A DNA stretch of 64,000 nt. It comes from Hwangdonia lutea (GTDB lineage: Bacteria > Bacteroidota > Bacteroidia > Flavobacteriales > Flavobacteriaceae). The notes beneath the pieces were generated by a model, which made no database searches, was not told the DNA's origin, and was given only the letters and a program-made list of their open reading frames with translations. The position numbers were made by a program, and so were the translations under genes. Shown in pieces: positions 1 to 8,734 of this stretch (its first letter is position 1; each line of letters opens with the position of its first letter). The stretch is taken from positions 1,460,501 to 1,524,500 of the forward strand of contig NZ_CP136521.1 in NCBI RefSeq assembly GCF_032814565.1, in the 5' to 3' direction.

Positions 1-1088
1 TTACCTTCAAATACATAATTATTGTCGTCTAGTTTTGAATACATTAAATCCTCATCATCAAACTCATCGCTAATATCGCCCACAATTTCTTCAATAATAT
101 CCTCTAAGGAAATCAATCCGGAAGTACCTCCGTATTCATCAACCACAACCGCCAAATGCACTTTTTTCTCTTGAAACTCTGCCATTAAATCATCAAGCTT
201 TTTGTTTTCTGGCACAAAAAATGGTTCGCGCAATAAGGTGGGCCAATCAAATTGTTTTCGGTCGATGTATGGCAACAAATCCTTAACGTACAAAACACCT
301 TCAATTGTATCAATATTATCTCGGTAAACCGGAATTCTGGAGTAGCCATTGGCAATGATTTCGGGCATAATTTCGGCATATTTCTGTTCGATATTCAGTG
401 CAAAAATATCTATTCGCGGTCGCATAACTTGTTTGGTATCGGTATTGCCAAACGAAACAATGCCTTGCAATATTTTTTGCTCTTCTTTGGTGGTGTCCTC
501 TTCACTGGTAAGTTCTAAGGCTTGTGATAATTGATCGACACTTATATTCGATTTTTGCTTGCCCAATTTTTTATGAATGGCCAACGTAACACCGCGCATA
601 GGCATGCTAATTGGCGTAAGCAACACATCTAAAATTCGTAACGGATACGCCATAAACGACGCAAACTTTAGCTTATTTCTATTGGCGTAAATTTTAGGTA
701 ATATTTCGCCAAACAATAAAATAAGAAAGGTTACAATAATAACCTCTATGGTAAACTTTAATACCGGAGATGCAATTGCATTAAACAGATTGCCACCCAA
801 ATAAGCGAATAAAATAACAATGGCTATGTTTATAAAATTATTGGATACCAATATGGTTGCCAACAACTTTTTAGGGCGCTCTAAAAGTTTTGCAATAATT
901 TGAATGCGTTTAGAATTGGCCGCCAAACCTTCGTCAATATCTGTTCTTGTGAGCGAAAACAATGCCACTTCGGCACCCGAAATAAGGCCGGAACAAATTA
1001 ATAGCAATAACAGTAATGCAAAACCACTAACAACTGAAAAATCAACTGTTAAAACTAAGGTTATAAAACTCGCGGGGTCAGGATCCAA
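1..1088 (-). CDS. gldE: Gliding-motility protein GldE, CNNM/CBS-domain membrane protein (3' part cut by window edge)
   Basis: GldE belongs to the CNNM/CorC (HlyC-like) family and is needed with the other Gld proteins for flavobacterial gliding and type IX secretion. About 362 codons are visible; family members are usually near 430-440 residues, so the C-terminal CorC_HlyC part is missing to the left. The N-terminus has the hydrophobic DUF21 region (LLLLLLICSGLISGAEVALF). The second CBS domain shows VVVDEYGGTSGLISLEDIIE near the window edge. I chose the TTG at 1088 because a stop codon lies directly before it in frame and the start MDPDPASFITL is typical of GldE. It lies 60 nt downstream of ssb, in the usual order mutY, ssb, gldE, and is probably co-transcribed with them. 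The identification rests on the family features and this gene order. Confidence 0.9.
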   Translation of the reverse strand, partial: MDPDPASFITLVLTVDFSVVSGFALLLLLLICSGLISGAEVALFSLTRTDIDEGLAANSKRIQIIAKLLERPKKLLATILVSNNFINIAIVILFAYLGGNLFNAIASPVLKFTIEVIIVTFLILLFGEILPKIYANRNKLKFASFMAYPLRILDVLLTPISMPMRGVTLAIHKKLGKQKSNISVDQLSQALELTSEEDTTKEEQKILQGIVSFGNTDTKQVMRPRIDIFALNIEQKYAEIMPEIIANGYSRIPVYRDNIDTIEGVLYVKDLLPYIDRKQFDWPTLLREPFFVPENKKLDDLMAEFQEKKVHLAVVVDEYGGTSGLISLEDIIEEIVGDISDEFDDEDLMYSKLDDNNYVFEG

Positions 1089-1148
1089 TTACCATGGTAT
1101 TAGTTAAACATAGGTTTCGGCACACACATCGAAAACCACTTTTTGATA

Positions 1149-1601
1149 TTAAAACGGAAGGTCATCATTATCTTCCTCAACAGGTTTTACTGTTTCAGAT
1201 GGTTTTGCAGCAGCATTGGTGTTTTGCGCTGCAGGTTTATTGGCTGCATTGGTATCGCTTTCTTTTTTAGTGCTTAAAAACGTAAAATCTGTACAATGGA
1301 TTTCGGTCGAGTACCGGTCTGCACCTTTATCGTCTTGCCATTTTCTGGTTTTCAATCGGCCTTCAATATATACTTTATCGCCTTTGCTTAAATATTTTTC
1401 GCAAATTTCGGCACCTTTGTTACGCACCACAATATTATGCCATTCGGTGTTGGAAATACGCTCGTTGGTTTGCTTGCTGGTATAGGTTTCGTTTGTTGCC
1501 AACGGAAAGCGCCCAATACACCCGCCACCTTCAAAATAGTGCATTTTTACTTCATCGCCCAAATGCCCAATAAGCATCACTTTATTTAATGTTCCCGACA
1601 T
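1149..1601 (-). CDS. ssb: Single-stranded DNA-binding protein
   Basis: SSB coats single-stranded DNA during replication, recombination and repair. The 150-residue length fits bacterial SSB. Residues 1 to about 108 form the OB fold, starting MSGTLNKVMLIGHLG and containing WHNIVVRNKGAEICEKYLSKGDKVYIEGRL. A low-complexity Ala/Asn/Pro linker follows, and the protein ends in the acidic tip DDLPF that recruits partner proteins. The gene sits between mutY (upstream) and gldE (downstream) on the same strand. This is the only ssb gene in the window. Confidence 0.96.
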   Translation of the reverse strand: MSGTLNKVMLIGHLGDEVKMHYFEGGGCIGRFPLATNETYTSKQTNERISNTEWHNIVVRNKGAEICEKYLSKGDKVYIEGRLKTRKWQDDKGADRYSTEIHCTDFTFLSTKKESDTNAANKPAAQNTNAAAKPSETVKPVEEDNDDLPF

Positions 1602-1692
1602 AATCTTTTTTTAATTTAATACTGCAAAATTACTCTTTTGCTTTTGATAAACTTAAAATTAATAAAAAAATCTGACTGTTTAAAATTAAGCT

Positions 1693-2733
1693 TCAGAAAT
1701 TAAATTTTTCAATAAAATTCCCAATTATAATAGGCACGGGGAAATCGTGGATTTTATCAACCGAAATGGCCTTTCCATTTAAATGCTCAACATGTACAAT
1801 CCAAAATTTTGTGTGCAAATGCTGATGCGATAATTTATGCACCACGGCGTCCTTATTATATAACACCAATTCAAAAGGTACATTTTCCAACAAGGCATGG
1901 TTTTTTACCAATGTTTTAAATTGGGTATAGCTTAAATTTTTATCGGTTTCAATTAAGGGAAATTGATACAGGTTTTGCCAAATCCCTTTACCCTCGCGTT
2001 TTTCCAACAAGGTTTTCTGGTTGTTTGATACGAATACCAAAAAATTGAAATGCTTTTTTTTCGCTTTCGCGGATTTAATTTTAACAGGCAATTCAGCTAT
2101 CCTATTCTTATTAAACGCCATGCAAGCTTTATTAAAAGGGCACACAAGGCAGTTAGGATTTTTAGGTGTACACTGTACCGCACCAAACTCCATAATGGCT
2201 TGGTTAAATTCGGCCGGATCTTTTTTATCGATCAATTCTTGAGCCAAAGCCTTAAATTCTTTTATGCCTTTTGATGAATTTGTAGGTGTATCGATTCCAA
2301 AATATCGCGATAACACCCTATACACATTACCATCAACCACGGCCGTGGCCTCGTTAAAGCAAATAGAAGCAATCGCACTAGCGGTATAATCGCCAACACC
2401 TTTTAATTTTAGCAATGCTTTATAATTGTTGGGAAACTTTCCGTTTAGCGCACTCACAATATATTTGGAAGTGGCATGCAAATTCCTGGCACGGGAATAA
2501 TACCCGAGCCCTTGCCATAATTTAAGCACCTCGCTTTCATCGGCTTTGGCCAAGTCAAAAACCGTTGGATATTTGGCAACAAAAGCTTCGTAATAGGGCA
2601 AACCCTGTTTAACTTGGGTTTGTTGTAAAATAATTTCGGACAACCAAATAAAGTAAGGCTCTTGGGTTTGTCTCCAAGGAAGCGCCCTTTTATTGATTGA
2701 GTACCAGTGCTTTAGTGTTTTTGAAAAAATCAT
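1693..2733 (-). CDS. mutY: A/G-specific adenine DNA glycosylase MutY
   Basis: MutY removes adenine mispaired with 8-oxoguanine and protects against G:C to T:A mutations. Visible features are the catalytic Glu region LSEIILQQTQV, the helix-hairpin-helix LKGVGDYTASAIAS followed by the catalytic Asp in VVDGNVYRVLSR, and the 4Fe-4S cluster motif C-x6-C-x2-C-x5-C (CTPKNPNCLVCPFNKAC). A C-terminal NUDIX-like 8-oxoG recognition domain follows. An upstream in-frame ATG at 2757 exists, but the ATG at 2733 (MIFSKTLKHWY) gives the usual MutY N-terminus, so I prefer it. The gene is divergent from HU. Confidence 0.95.
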   Translation of the reverse strand: MIFSKTLKHWYSINKRALPWRQTQEPYFIWLSEIILQQTQVKQGLPYYEAFVAKYPTVFDLAKADESEVLKLWQGLGYYSRARNLHATSKYIVSALNGKFPNNYKALLKLKGVGDYTASAIASICFNEATAVVDGNVYRVLSRYFGIDTPTNSSKGIKEFKALAQELIDKKDPAEFNQAIMEFGAVQCTPKNPNCLVCPFNKACMAFNKNRIAELPVKIKSAKAKKKHFNFLVFVSNNQKTLLEKREGKGIWQNLYQFPLIETDKNLSYTQFKTLVKNHALLENVPFELVLYNKDAVVHKLSHQHLHTKFWIVHVEHLNGKAISVDKIHDFPVPIIIGNFIEKFNF

Positions 2734-2795
2734 TGATTTGTTAAATAAAGCAAACAAAAATAAACGTTTATAATCTTAAATTTTAATGAATTAGG

Positions 2796-2828
2796 TTTGA
2801 AATATTGAATATTTAATTCCTATATTTG
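2796..2828 (+). promoter_or_regulatory. Promoter of the HU gene
   Basis: A TTTG at 2796-2799 and TATATTTG at 2821-2828 match the Bacteroidota -33 / -7 consensus (TTTG and TAnnTTTG) with a 21-base spacer, slightly longer than usual. The start codon of HU follows 44 bases further on. Based on pattern only. Confidence 0.65.
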
Positions 2829-2872
2829 CATCCCTTAAAAACTATAATAGTAACTTAAAATAATATATTAAA

Positions 2873-3163
2873 ATGACGAAGGCTGATTTAGTAGCAAAGA
2901 TTTCTGAGAAATTAGGAATTGAAAAAGGTGATGTTCAAGCAACTGTTGAAACATTTATGGAAGAAGTAAAAACCTCTTTGGAAAGTGGTGACAATGTTTA
3001 TTTAAGAGGTTTTGGAAGCTTTATTGTAAAAACAAGAGCTGAAAAGACTGGAAGAAATATCTCTAAAAATACAACCATTAAAATACCGGCTCATAACATT
3101 CCTGCATTTAAGCCTGCAAAAGTTTTTGTAGAAGGCGTTAAAACAAATGTAGAAGTGAAGTAA
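2873..3163 (+). CDS. hup: HU family DNA-binding protein
   Basis: This is a small histone-like nucleoid protein that binds and bends DNA as a dimer. The 96 residues cover the whole HU/IHF fold: an N-terminal helical part (MTKADLVAKISEKLGIEKGDVQ), the strand LRGFGSF, and the DNA-binding arm (GRNISKNTTIKIPAHNIPAFKP). The HU signature lies around residues 45-65. It is preceded by a clear TAnnTTTG promoter and followed by the tiny basic-protein gene and rng, an arrangement usual in Flavobacteriia. The assignment to HU is firm; which paralogue it is cannot be told. Confidence 0.95.
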   Translation: MTKADLVAKISEKLGIEKGDVQATVETFMEEVKTSLESGDNVYLRGFGSFIVKTRAEKTGRNISKNTTIKIPAHNIPAFKPAKVFVEGVKTNVEVK

Positions 3164-3204
3164 AAGAGCTTCAAACGAATTATTAATTTAAAAAGACACT
3201 ATTT

Positions 3205-3297
3205 ATGCCAAGTGGTAAAAAACGCAAAAGACATAAGGTAGCGACGCACAAACGTAAAAAACGTAGACGCGCTAACCGTCACAAAAAGAAAAAATAA
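3205..3297 (+). CDS. Tiny basic AURKAIP1/COX24-domain (ribosome-associated type) protein
   Basis: This 30-residue protein reads MPSGKKRKRHKVATHKRKKR and then a further run rich in Arg, Lys and His. More than half of the residues are basic. Short proteins of this type are found between HU and rng in flavobacteria and are annotated as AURKAIP1/COX24-domain proteins, related to a small-subunit ribosomal protein; I recall this from family knowledge and did not search. The ATG at 3205 lies 42 nt after the HU stop, and a strong terminator follows at once, so it is probably co-transcribed with HU. Confidence 0.85.
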   Translation: MPSGKKRKRHKVATHKRKKRRRANRHKKKK

Positions 3298-3300
3298 ACC

Positions 3301-3329
3301 AAAAAAGTAGTTAGATCAGCTACTTTTTT
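3301..3329 (+). terminator. Rho-independent terminator after the HU / small basic protein unit
   Basis: The arms AAAAAAGTAG and CTACTTTTTT pair around a nine-base loop, with the T run inside the second arm. It ends four bases after the stop codon of the small gene and separates it from rng. Confidence 0.8.
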
Positions 3330-3359
3330 CGGTTTTAAAAACAACAAGTTCTTTGAAAT

Positions 3360-3564
3360 GAGTTCATTAAAAATTTTTAGCGTCTTTTTTAGATGTTTTT
3401 TGAACTCCACGGATTTAAAAATCCTGTGAAATACCTTAGTAAAAAGTTAATCTTAAATCACCTAGATTAATTTAAGGTATTCAATCTGTAAATTAAAAAC
3501 CATATTAATTTTCAGATTAAAAATAATGTATAATCCATCTGTCGCTTATTAAAGTGATGGATTA
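3360..3564 (+). promoter_or_regulatory. Highly structured 5' leader of rng: four consecutive stem-loops
   Basis: Four inverted repeats lie one after another between the terminator and rng. The first is GAGTTCA/TGAACTC (3360-3407). The second is AATACCTTA/TAAGGTATT with the inner pair TTAATCT/AGATTAA (3430-3481). The third is AATCTG/CAGATT with inner AATTAA/TTAATT (3483-3518). The fourth is TAATCCATC/GATGGATTA (3531-3564), ending 11 bases before the ATG. A degenerate -7 box (TTCTTTG near 3349-3355) would place the transcript start just before the first hairpin. By analogy with the rne leader of E. coli, this could serve autoregulation by the RNase; that is inference. Confidence 0.55.
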
Positions 3565-3575
3565 AAATTAACTAA

Positions 3576-5123
3576 ATGGATAAAGAATTGATCATTAGAT
3601 CTAGTTCTAACGACGTTGATTTTGCCTTATTAAAAGATGGAAAACTTATTGAATTACAGAAAGATGAAGATAGTAACGACTTCTCGGTTGGCGATGTGTT
3701 TATAGCCAAAATACGAAAAGCCGTTCCTGGACTAAATGCCGCATTTGTTAATGTGGGCTACGAGAAAGATGCATTTTTGCACTATCACGATTTAGGGCCA
3801 AAACTACCTTCGCTTTTAAAATTCACAAAACGTGTAAGCACAGGTAAACTAAAAGATTTTTCTTTAAAAAACTTCCCATTTGAAAAAGATATTGATAAAG
3901 ACGGCAAAATTGCCGATGTCTTAAAATCAAATCAATCGCTATTAGTACAAATCGTAAAAGAACCCATATCCACCAAAGGACCCAGAATTAGTTCTGAGCT
4001 TTCTATTGCTGGTCGATATATTGTTTTAGTCCCTTTTTCCAGTCGCATCTCTATTTCTCAAAAAATAGAGGACAAAGCAGAAAAAGACCGATTAAAACGA
4101 TTGGTTAAAAGTATCACACCGCAAGGTTTTGGTATTATTGTTCGTACGGTAGCACAAGGCAAAAAAGTAGCTGAACTAGATAAAGATTTGCAAAATTTGC
4201 TCCAGCGATGGAACGCAATGTGCAAAAAGCTACACAGAGCACATCACCCAAGTAAAGTTTTGGGAGAAATGAATAAAGCCTCGTCTATTTTAAGAGACAT
4301 ATTCAACGACACCTTTACAAGCATTCTTGTAGATGATGAAGAGCTCTACTATCAAATTAAAGATTACGTGCAGGAAATTGCACCAAAAAAAGAATCAATA
4401 GTTAAATTGTATCAGTCTAAAATTCCAATTTTCGAGAAACTCGGGATTGAAAGACAAATAAAAACCTCCTTTGGCAAAACCGTATCTATGGCAAAAGGGG
4501 CCTATTTGGTAATAGAACATACCGAAGCCCTTCATGTTATAGACGTAAACAGCGGAAACCGCTCCAACAAGGCCAATAGTCAAGAGGACACCGCACTTGA
4601 AGTTAATTTAATCGCCGCTACCGAAATAGCGCGCCAATTGCGTTTACGCGATATGGGCGGCATTATAGTAGTCGATTTTATCGATTTAACAAAAGCGGAA
4701 AACAGGCAGAAGCTCTTTAATCACCTTCGCGACGAAATGAAGGACGATAGAGCAAAACACAAAATACTGCCACCAAGTAAATTTGGATTGATACAAATAA
4801 CAAGACAACGTGTACGACCAGAAATGAACATTAAAACCCGCGAGGAAAATCCGGACGAGATTATTAATGGCTCTGAGGTTGAAGCCCCCATAGGATTGGT
4901 GCAAAAAATAAATAACGATCTTGAAAAACTATTAAAAAAAGACTATAAAAAGCTGACTTTAAACACACATCCTTTTATAGCGGCCTTCTTAACAAAAGGT
5001 TTTCCATCAGTGCGCTCAAAATGGTTTTTTGAGCACAAAAAATGGGTTAAGATTTTACCAAGAGATGCTTACACATACTTAGAATACCACTTTTTCGATA
5101 AAGACGGTAATCAAATTAAATAA
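3576..5123 (+). CDS. rng: Ribonuclease G/E family endoribonuclease
   Basis: Single-strand-specific endoribonuclease for rRNA maturation and mRNA decay. The 515-residue length fits the RNase G type, without the long C-terminal scaffold of RNase E. An S1-like RNA-binding domain occupies the first ~120 residues (VGDVFIAKIRKAVPGLNAAF). The catalytic DNase-I-like subdomain contains HVIDVNSGNRS and GGIIVVDFIDL, which supply the two Mg-binding Asp residues, followed by QITRQRVRPEM. No clear CxxC zinc-link motif of RNase E is seen. It follows HU as in other flavobacteria but has its own leader (3360-3564). Confidence 0.93.
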   Translation: MDKELIIRSSSNDVDFALLKDGKLIELQKDEDSNDFSVGDVFIAKIRKAVPGLNAAFVNVGYEKDAFLHYHDLGPKLPSLLKFTKRVSTGKLKDFSLKNFPFEKDIDKDGKIADVLKSNQSLLVQIVKEPISTKGPRISSELSIAGRYIVLVPFSSRISISQKIEDKAEKDRLKRLVKSITPQGFGIIVRTVAQGKKVAELDKDLQNLLQRWNAMCKKLHRAHHPSKVLGEMNKASSILRDIFNDTFTSILVDDEELYYQIKDYVQEIAPKKESIVKLYQSKIPIFEKLGIERQIKTSFGKTVSMAKGAYLVIEHTEALHVIDVNSGNRSNKANSQEDTALEVNLIAATEIARQLRLRDMGGIIVVDFIDLTKAENRQKLFNHLRDEMKDDRAKHKILPPSKFGLIQITRQRVRPEMNIKTREENPDEIINGSEVEAPIGLVQKINNDLEKLLKKDYKKLTLNTHPFIAAFLTKGFPSVRSKWFFEHKKWVKILPRDAYTYLEYHFFDKDGNQIK

Positions 5124-5126
5124 CCT

Positions 5127-5164
5127 AAAAACGCCTTGCTATTTATTTAGTAAGGCGTTTTTGT
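5127..5164 (+). terminator. Terminator of rng
   Basis: Arms AAAAACGCCTTGCTA and TAGTAAGGCGTTTTT form a long GC-containing hairpin followed by a T run, starting four bases after the rng stop codon. Confidence 0.85.
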
Positions 5165-5172
5165 TTTACATA

Positions 5173-5356
5173 AACCCGTTATGCATTTTGAATGAAAATA
5201 ATTTCAAATGTCAGTTCGAGTGATTTTGAGGAACGAAAAATTGTATCGAGAACCCATTTATGGTTCAAAAATTCTTATTCTCGATACAAATTTTACTCAT
5301 TTCAATCGTAAAATTCACTCGAATTGACAGAATTTTGCCAAAATGCACAACGGGTT
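5173..5356. repeat. 184-bp dispersed inverted-repeat element, copy A
   Basis: The element is bounded by AACCCGTT and AACGGGTT. Internally it has nested inverted repeats: GTATCGAGAA/TTCTCGATAC around a small central loop, and TCGAGTGA/TCACTCGA further out, so the whole element can fold into one long cruciform or hairpin. A second copy in the opposite orientation lies at 24822-25005; only a few differences were counted by eye across the full length. It encodes no protein and lies downstream of rng. It resembles a non-autonomous palindromic element; I know no name for it. Confidence 0.8.
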
Positions 5357-5388
5357 AATAACTTTTGTGACTTCGATTATTTCTATCG

Positions 5389-5560
5389 AAATTGCACTTC
5401 GACAAGCTCAGCAGAACTATCCAGAAGTTTTGGGCGTTACCCAATCCCGATAGTTATCGGGAGGGTCGGGCTATCCGTTACAAGTCCGCGGTCGCCCCGA
5501 TAACTATCGAGACTCCCTGTGGGCTTTCCACTGCTATCCCTAACGCGGGTTTAGCACTTC
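5389..5560. repeat. Composite of small dispersed repeats between rng and the SulP gene
   Basis: The stretch 5357-5670 has no credible gene. It holds a TTCGACAAGCTCAG mini-repeat (5394-5412) and a block running from GGGCGTTACCC to CCCTAACGCGGG (about 5432-5552). That block contains GGGTCGGGCTATCC, TACAAGTCC and GGGCTTTCCACTG. A related block is found in the other orientation at 18496-18580. Two copies of the palindrome CCCGATAnnTATCGGG are embedded (5445-5462, and the degenerate 5496-5512). CTAAGCGGAGCTTAG is at 5610-5624. Confidence 0.65.
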
Positions 5561-5670
5561 ATTTTAAGTTTATTAGCAAGAATTAACTTTTCAATTACTC
5601 TTGCAAAAACTAAGCGGAGCTTAGCTAAAGCGTAGTATGCTAAAATATTAGCGTTTCCCAAACAACAATC

Positions 5671-7401
5671 CTACTTACCCCTATTTGTTCTTGGTGGATT
5701 TGTCTGGAAGGTAATTTGAGGGTCGAGCAACCTTTTTTCCCCTTTAATGCTCCTCAAGGCTTCCGATACGCTCGGGAAGAAATTCTCTTCTCCTATTATA
5801 TTAAACATATCCGATTTTTTAAACTGGTCGCGTACAGGCCCTTTTAGGCAAGCAATGAGCATTCGTATATTGTTATCCTTATATTTTTCCGCAATGCCTT
5901 TTAACGCCTCTAAAGAAGTGGTATCGATAGAATCAATTGAGGCCGCATCAATAATAACAACTTTGAGGTTCTTTTTTTGGGCTTCATAAATTTTCAACCG
6001 CTTGATAAAGTGCGAAACATTCACGAAAGTCAAGGCGGCATCAAAGCGGAAAATCAATATCTCGTCGTCTACATCAATCTCCAAATAACGATCTACGTTT
6101 CTAAAGGTATCTAAAGAACCCTTTACCAAACCAACTTCAGCCGTATGCGGGAAAGAAATCGCATAAACCAATGACATTATAGACAATACAACCCCTGCGG
6201 TTATGCCCTCTTGAACGCCTATAAGGAAAGTTACCAAAGCGGTAACGGCAAACATCAAGAAATCACGTCTATCTATCATCCACAATGCTTTATAGTATTT
6301 AAAATCCATCAATCCAATAATGGCGACTATAATAATTGCTGCAAGTGCTGCTTTGGGCAAAAAATAAAAAAACGGCGTTAAAAATAAAAGTGTTATTACA
6401 ACCAAACTTACCGTAATTAAGGTGGACACGTTCGTTTTTGTGCCTACTTGTTTGTTTACCGCCGAACGTGAAAAACTTGATGAGGTGGGATATGCCAAAA
6501 AGAACGACCCTATAAATTTAGATAACCCGAGCGCGATCAATTCTTGATTTGGGCTCAATTTACCTTGGTCTTTTTTGTCCTCCAACGATACGCCAATGGC
6601 ATAAACTTCAATAAAAGATATTAAAGCAATGGTAGCACTTGCCGGAAGAAGTAATTGCACCAGCTCCCAATCAAAATAAGGAACAGCAAAGTTGGGTAAA
6701 CCTTCAGGGATTGTTCCTAAAATAGAAACTCCGTAATGATCTGTTTTAAAGAAATATATAATCAATAAAGTAACCAACATGACTATTAATTGATTTGGGA
6801 TTTTTTTGCTAAAACGCTTCATGTAAAACAGATAAGCAATGGAGAGCACAGAAATTAAAACCGTATAAAAATTAAAAGATGAAACATTGGAGGCTAACGC
6901 TACCAAAGTCTCAAGGGAACCGTGGGCATCAATTTGTATGCCTGTCGCACTTTTTATTTGGCTCAAGAAAATGGTCAATGCTGCACCAAAAATAAACCCT
7001 TTAAGAACAGGTTTAGAAATGAAATTCACAATCTTGCCCAATTGGAAAACCCCCATTAAAAACTGTATTAAACCGGACAATAACGCAATTACAATAATAC
7101 CGTTTAGGAATTCATCAGGATCGGTAATCCCCGCATGGTTTAGGCCTGAGAAGGCCAGTAACGAGGTTAAAGCAGCAGGACCGATTGCGGCATAAATCGA
7201 TGTGCCCATTAACATGTACACAATTAAAGGCACGATAGAAGCATATAAACCATAAACTGGCGGTATTTCCGCCAAATATGCATAAGCCATCCCTTGTGGA
7301 ATCAACATCACACCAACCGTTAACCCGCCAATTAAGTCCTGTATAAAAGTCTTCCCGTTATAAGCTTTGAGTTGCTGAAAGAAGGGCAATCTAAACCGCA
7401 T
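5671..7401 (-). CDS. SulP family inorganic anion transporter with STAS domain
   Basis: Secondary transporter of the SLC26/SulP family, for sulfate, bicarbonate or related anions; the substrate cannot be told. The 576 residues fit the family. The sulfate-transporter signature region is near residues 25-60 (QDLIGGLTVGVMLIPQGMAYAYLAEIPPVYGLYAS in parts). About 10-14 membrane segments follow up to about residue 420. A C-terminal STAS domain is seen at about 435-550 (ILIFRFDAALTFVN, VVIIDAASIDSIDTTSLEAL). It stands alone, in intergenic DNA with small repeats on both sides. Confidence 0.93.
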   Translation of the reverse strand: MRFRLPFFQQLKAYNGKTFIQDLIGGLTVGVMLIPQGMAYAYLAEIPPVYGLYASIVPLIVYMLMGTSIYAAIGPAALTSLLAFSGLNHAGITDPDEFLNGIIVIALLSGLIQFLMGVFQLGKIVNFISKPVLKGFIFGAALTIFLSQIKSATGIQIDAHGSLETLVALASNVSSFNFYTVLISVLSIAYLFYMKRFSKKIPNQLIVMLVTLLIIYFFKTDHYGVSILGTIPEGLPNFAVPYFDWELVQLLLPASATIALISFIEVYAIGVSLEDKKDQGKLSPNQELIALGLSKFIGSFFLAYPTSSSFSRSAVNKQVGTKTNVSTLITVSLVVITLLFLTPFFYFLPKAALAAIIIVAIIGLMDFKYYKALWMIDRRDFLMFAVTALVTFLIGVQEGITAGVVLSIMSLVYAISFPHTAEVGLVKGSLDTFRNVDRYLEIDVDDEILIFRFDAALTFVNVSHFIKRLKIYEAQKKNLKVVIIDAASIDSIDTTSLEALKGIAEKYKDNNIRMLIACLKGPVRDQFKKSDMFNIIGEENFFPSVSEALRSIKGEKRLLDPQITFQTNPPRTNRGK

Positions 7402-7944
7402 ATAAAAATTGTTGTCTTATGTTTGAAGTTAATATCATTTAAGTACCTACAAAGATAAGAAGTAATATTAAAAATGGTGTTTGGCTTTATTTCATAAAAG
7501 TCCATTGTAACCCGAAAACAGGCAGCAACGCCCCGTTACCGTTACCGTCAAGCTCCGCTTAGTGGCGACAAGAGCAAGCAAAAAACACAACCTAAACACC
7601 CAGTAGCATCAATCTTTAAAACCGCATGGTCGTCTTGAAAATTTCTTATGGATTAGTTTCAATAGCTTCAATGCGTTTCTTTGCTGTAAAACTTTTAAAA
7701 TCCCGTAGCAATCCATCGGGGTTTGGCATGAGATGTAATTAAGTAACTAGTTTAAATTCTAAAAACAGATTTATAAAACATGTAATTATAATTGCAATTT
7801 ATTGAGAATTGTTTTAAAATTTAACAATACAACAGGGTTTTTATTAGTTTTTTTGTAAATTTACAGCATCTTCCTGACTTTATTAATGGTATTTAATGTT
7901 CTAATATTAGTATTAGAATACAATAACATTAACCAACCAATATT
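7402..7944. other. Intergenic region without a gene
   Basis: No open frame of protein-like composition is seen. The left half contains a GC-richer patch with CCGTTACCGTTACCG (about 7532-7547) and AAGCTCCGCTTAG (7550-7562). The latter is the inverse of a sequence on the far side of the SulP gene (5610-5624). The right half is very AT-rich and probably holds the promoter of the lipoprotein gene, but I could not fix a convincing -7 box. Confidence 0.5.
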
Positions 7945-8730
7945 ATGAATAATCGTAACTTTTTAAAAGTTTTATGGGTTTCAATTGCCTTAATTTATCT
8001 CAATTCTTGTCAAAAAGATAATTATCCAAATCCAGAAAAAACTACCAAAAACTATTCTTTTACTATTCCTAGCAAACTAAACTTTAGTTTTAAACAACAA
8101 GCTGGAAACGGCAAATCCATTCTTCCGTATTCCAATAATCTAACCCTAACAAACATAAGCAACAAAACCATATTTGGTGAATATGTTATATACGCTTTTA
8201 AAGATGATAATAAAATTTATAACAACCTCTCTTTTATAAAAAGTGCTCATATAGAAGGTCTAAAAGCCAATGAAAGCATAGACTCAGTTCAGTTACTGCC
8301 AACGGATATTCTTTTTTCAGATAATAATTTAATAGCTTCGATTATAAATTTTAAAGACAGCCTTAATGATCATAAATTTAATGGCATATATACCGGAGAA
8401 TTAAATATTCTTAAACCAATTGAAAACAAAAAACCATCTTTTATCAGAAGTATTACTTGTAATGGCTTTATAGATTTTCAAGGTAAATTTAACTTTTACA
8501 CACAAGACTCAGAAGAAAGCAATATTGTAAGTTTTACAGGAAATTTTAATACCGACGATTTGATTACGGGCCACATTAAAAAAGAAGATAACACCATACT
8601 TTCTCAATTAACCAACATAGATTCTTTAACAAATACCCAGCTTTCCGAAAACAAATTAACAGGTCATTTTAAGTTCAATGAAAATAGCGAAGAACGCATT
8701 CTTAAAATAACATTAACCCGCCAAAACTAA
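7945..8730 (+). CDS. Lipoprotein of unknown function, paired with a coiled-coil outer-membrane protein
   Basis: The first 25 residues are a lipoprotein signal: MNNRNFLKVLWVSIALIYLN followed by SC, with the lipobox cysteine at residue 22. The remaining ~240 residues are rich in Asn, Lys, Ile and Thr and predicted to be mostly beta-strand (ISNKTIFGEYVIYAF, GIYTGELNIL). I recognise no known domain. The stop codon lies four bases before the start of the 941-residue gene, so the two are surely one operon. The repeated pattern of short strands could suit a protein held at the inner face of the outer membrane as a partner of that barrel; this is inference. Confidence 0.75.
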   Translation: MNNRNFLKVLWVSIALIYLNSCQKDNYPNPEKTTKNYSFTIPSKLNFSFKQQAGNGKSILPYSNNLTLTNISNKTIFGEYVIYAFKDDNKIYNNLSFIKSAHIEGLKANESIDSVQLLPTDILFSDNNLIASIINFKDSLNDHKFNGIYTGELNILKPIENKKPSFIRSITCNGFIDFQGKFNFYTQDSEESNIVSFTGNFNTDDLITGHIKKEDNTILSQLTNIDSLTNTQLSENKLTGHFKFNENSEERILKITLTRQN

Positions 8731-8734
8731 TATT

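Noticed and set aside
5392-5586. Plus-strand open frame of 64 codons after rng
   Set aside because: It lies wholly in dispersed repeats and translates palindromes; composition is not protein-like.
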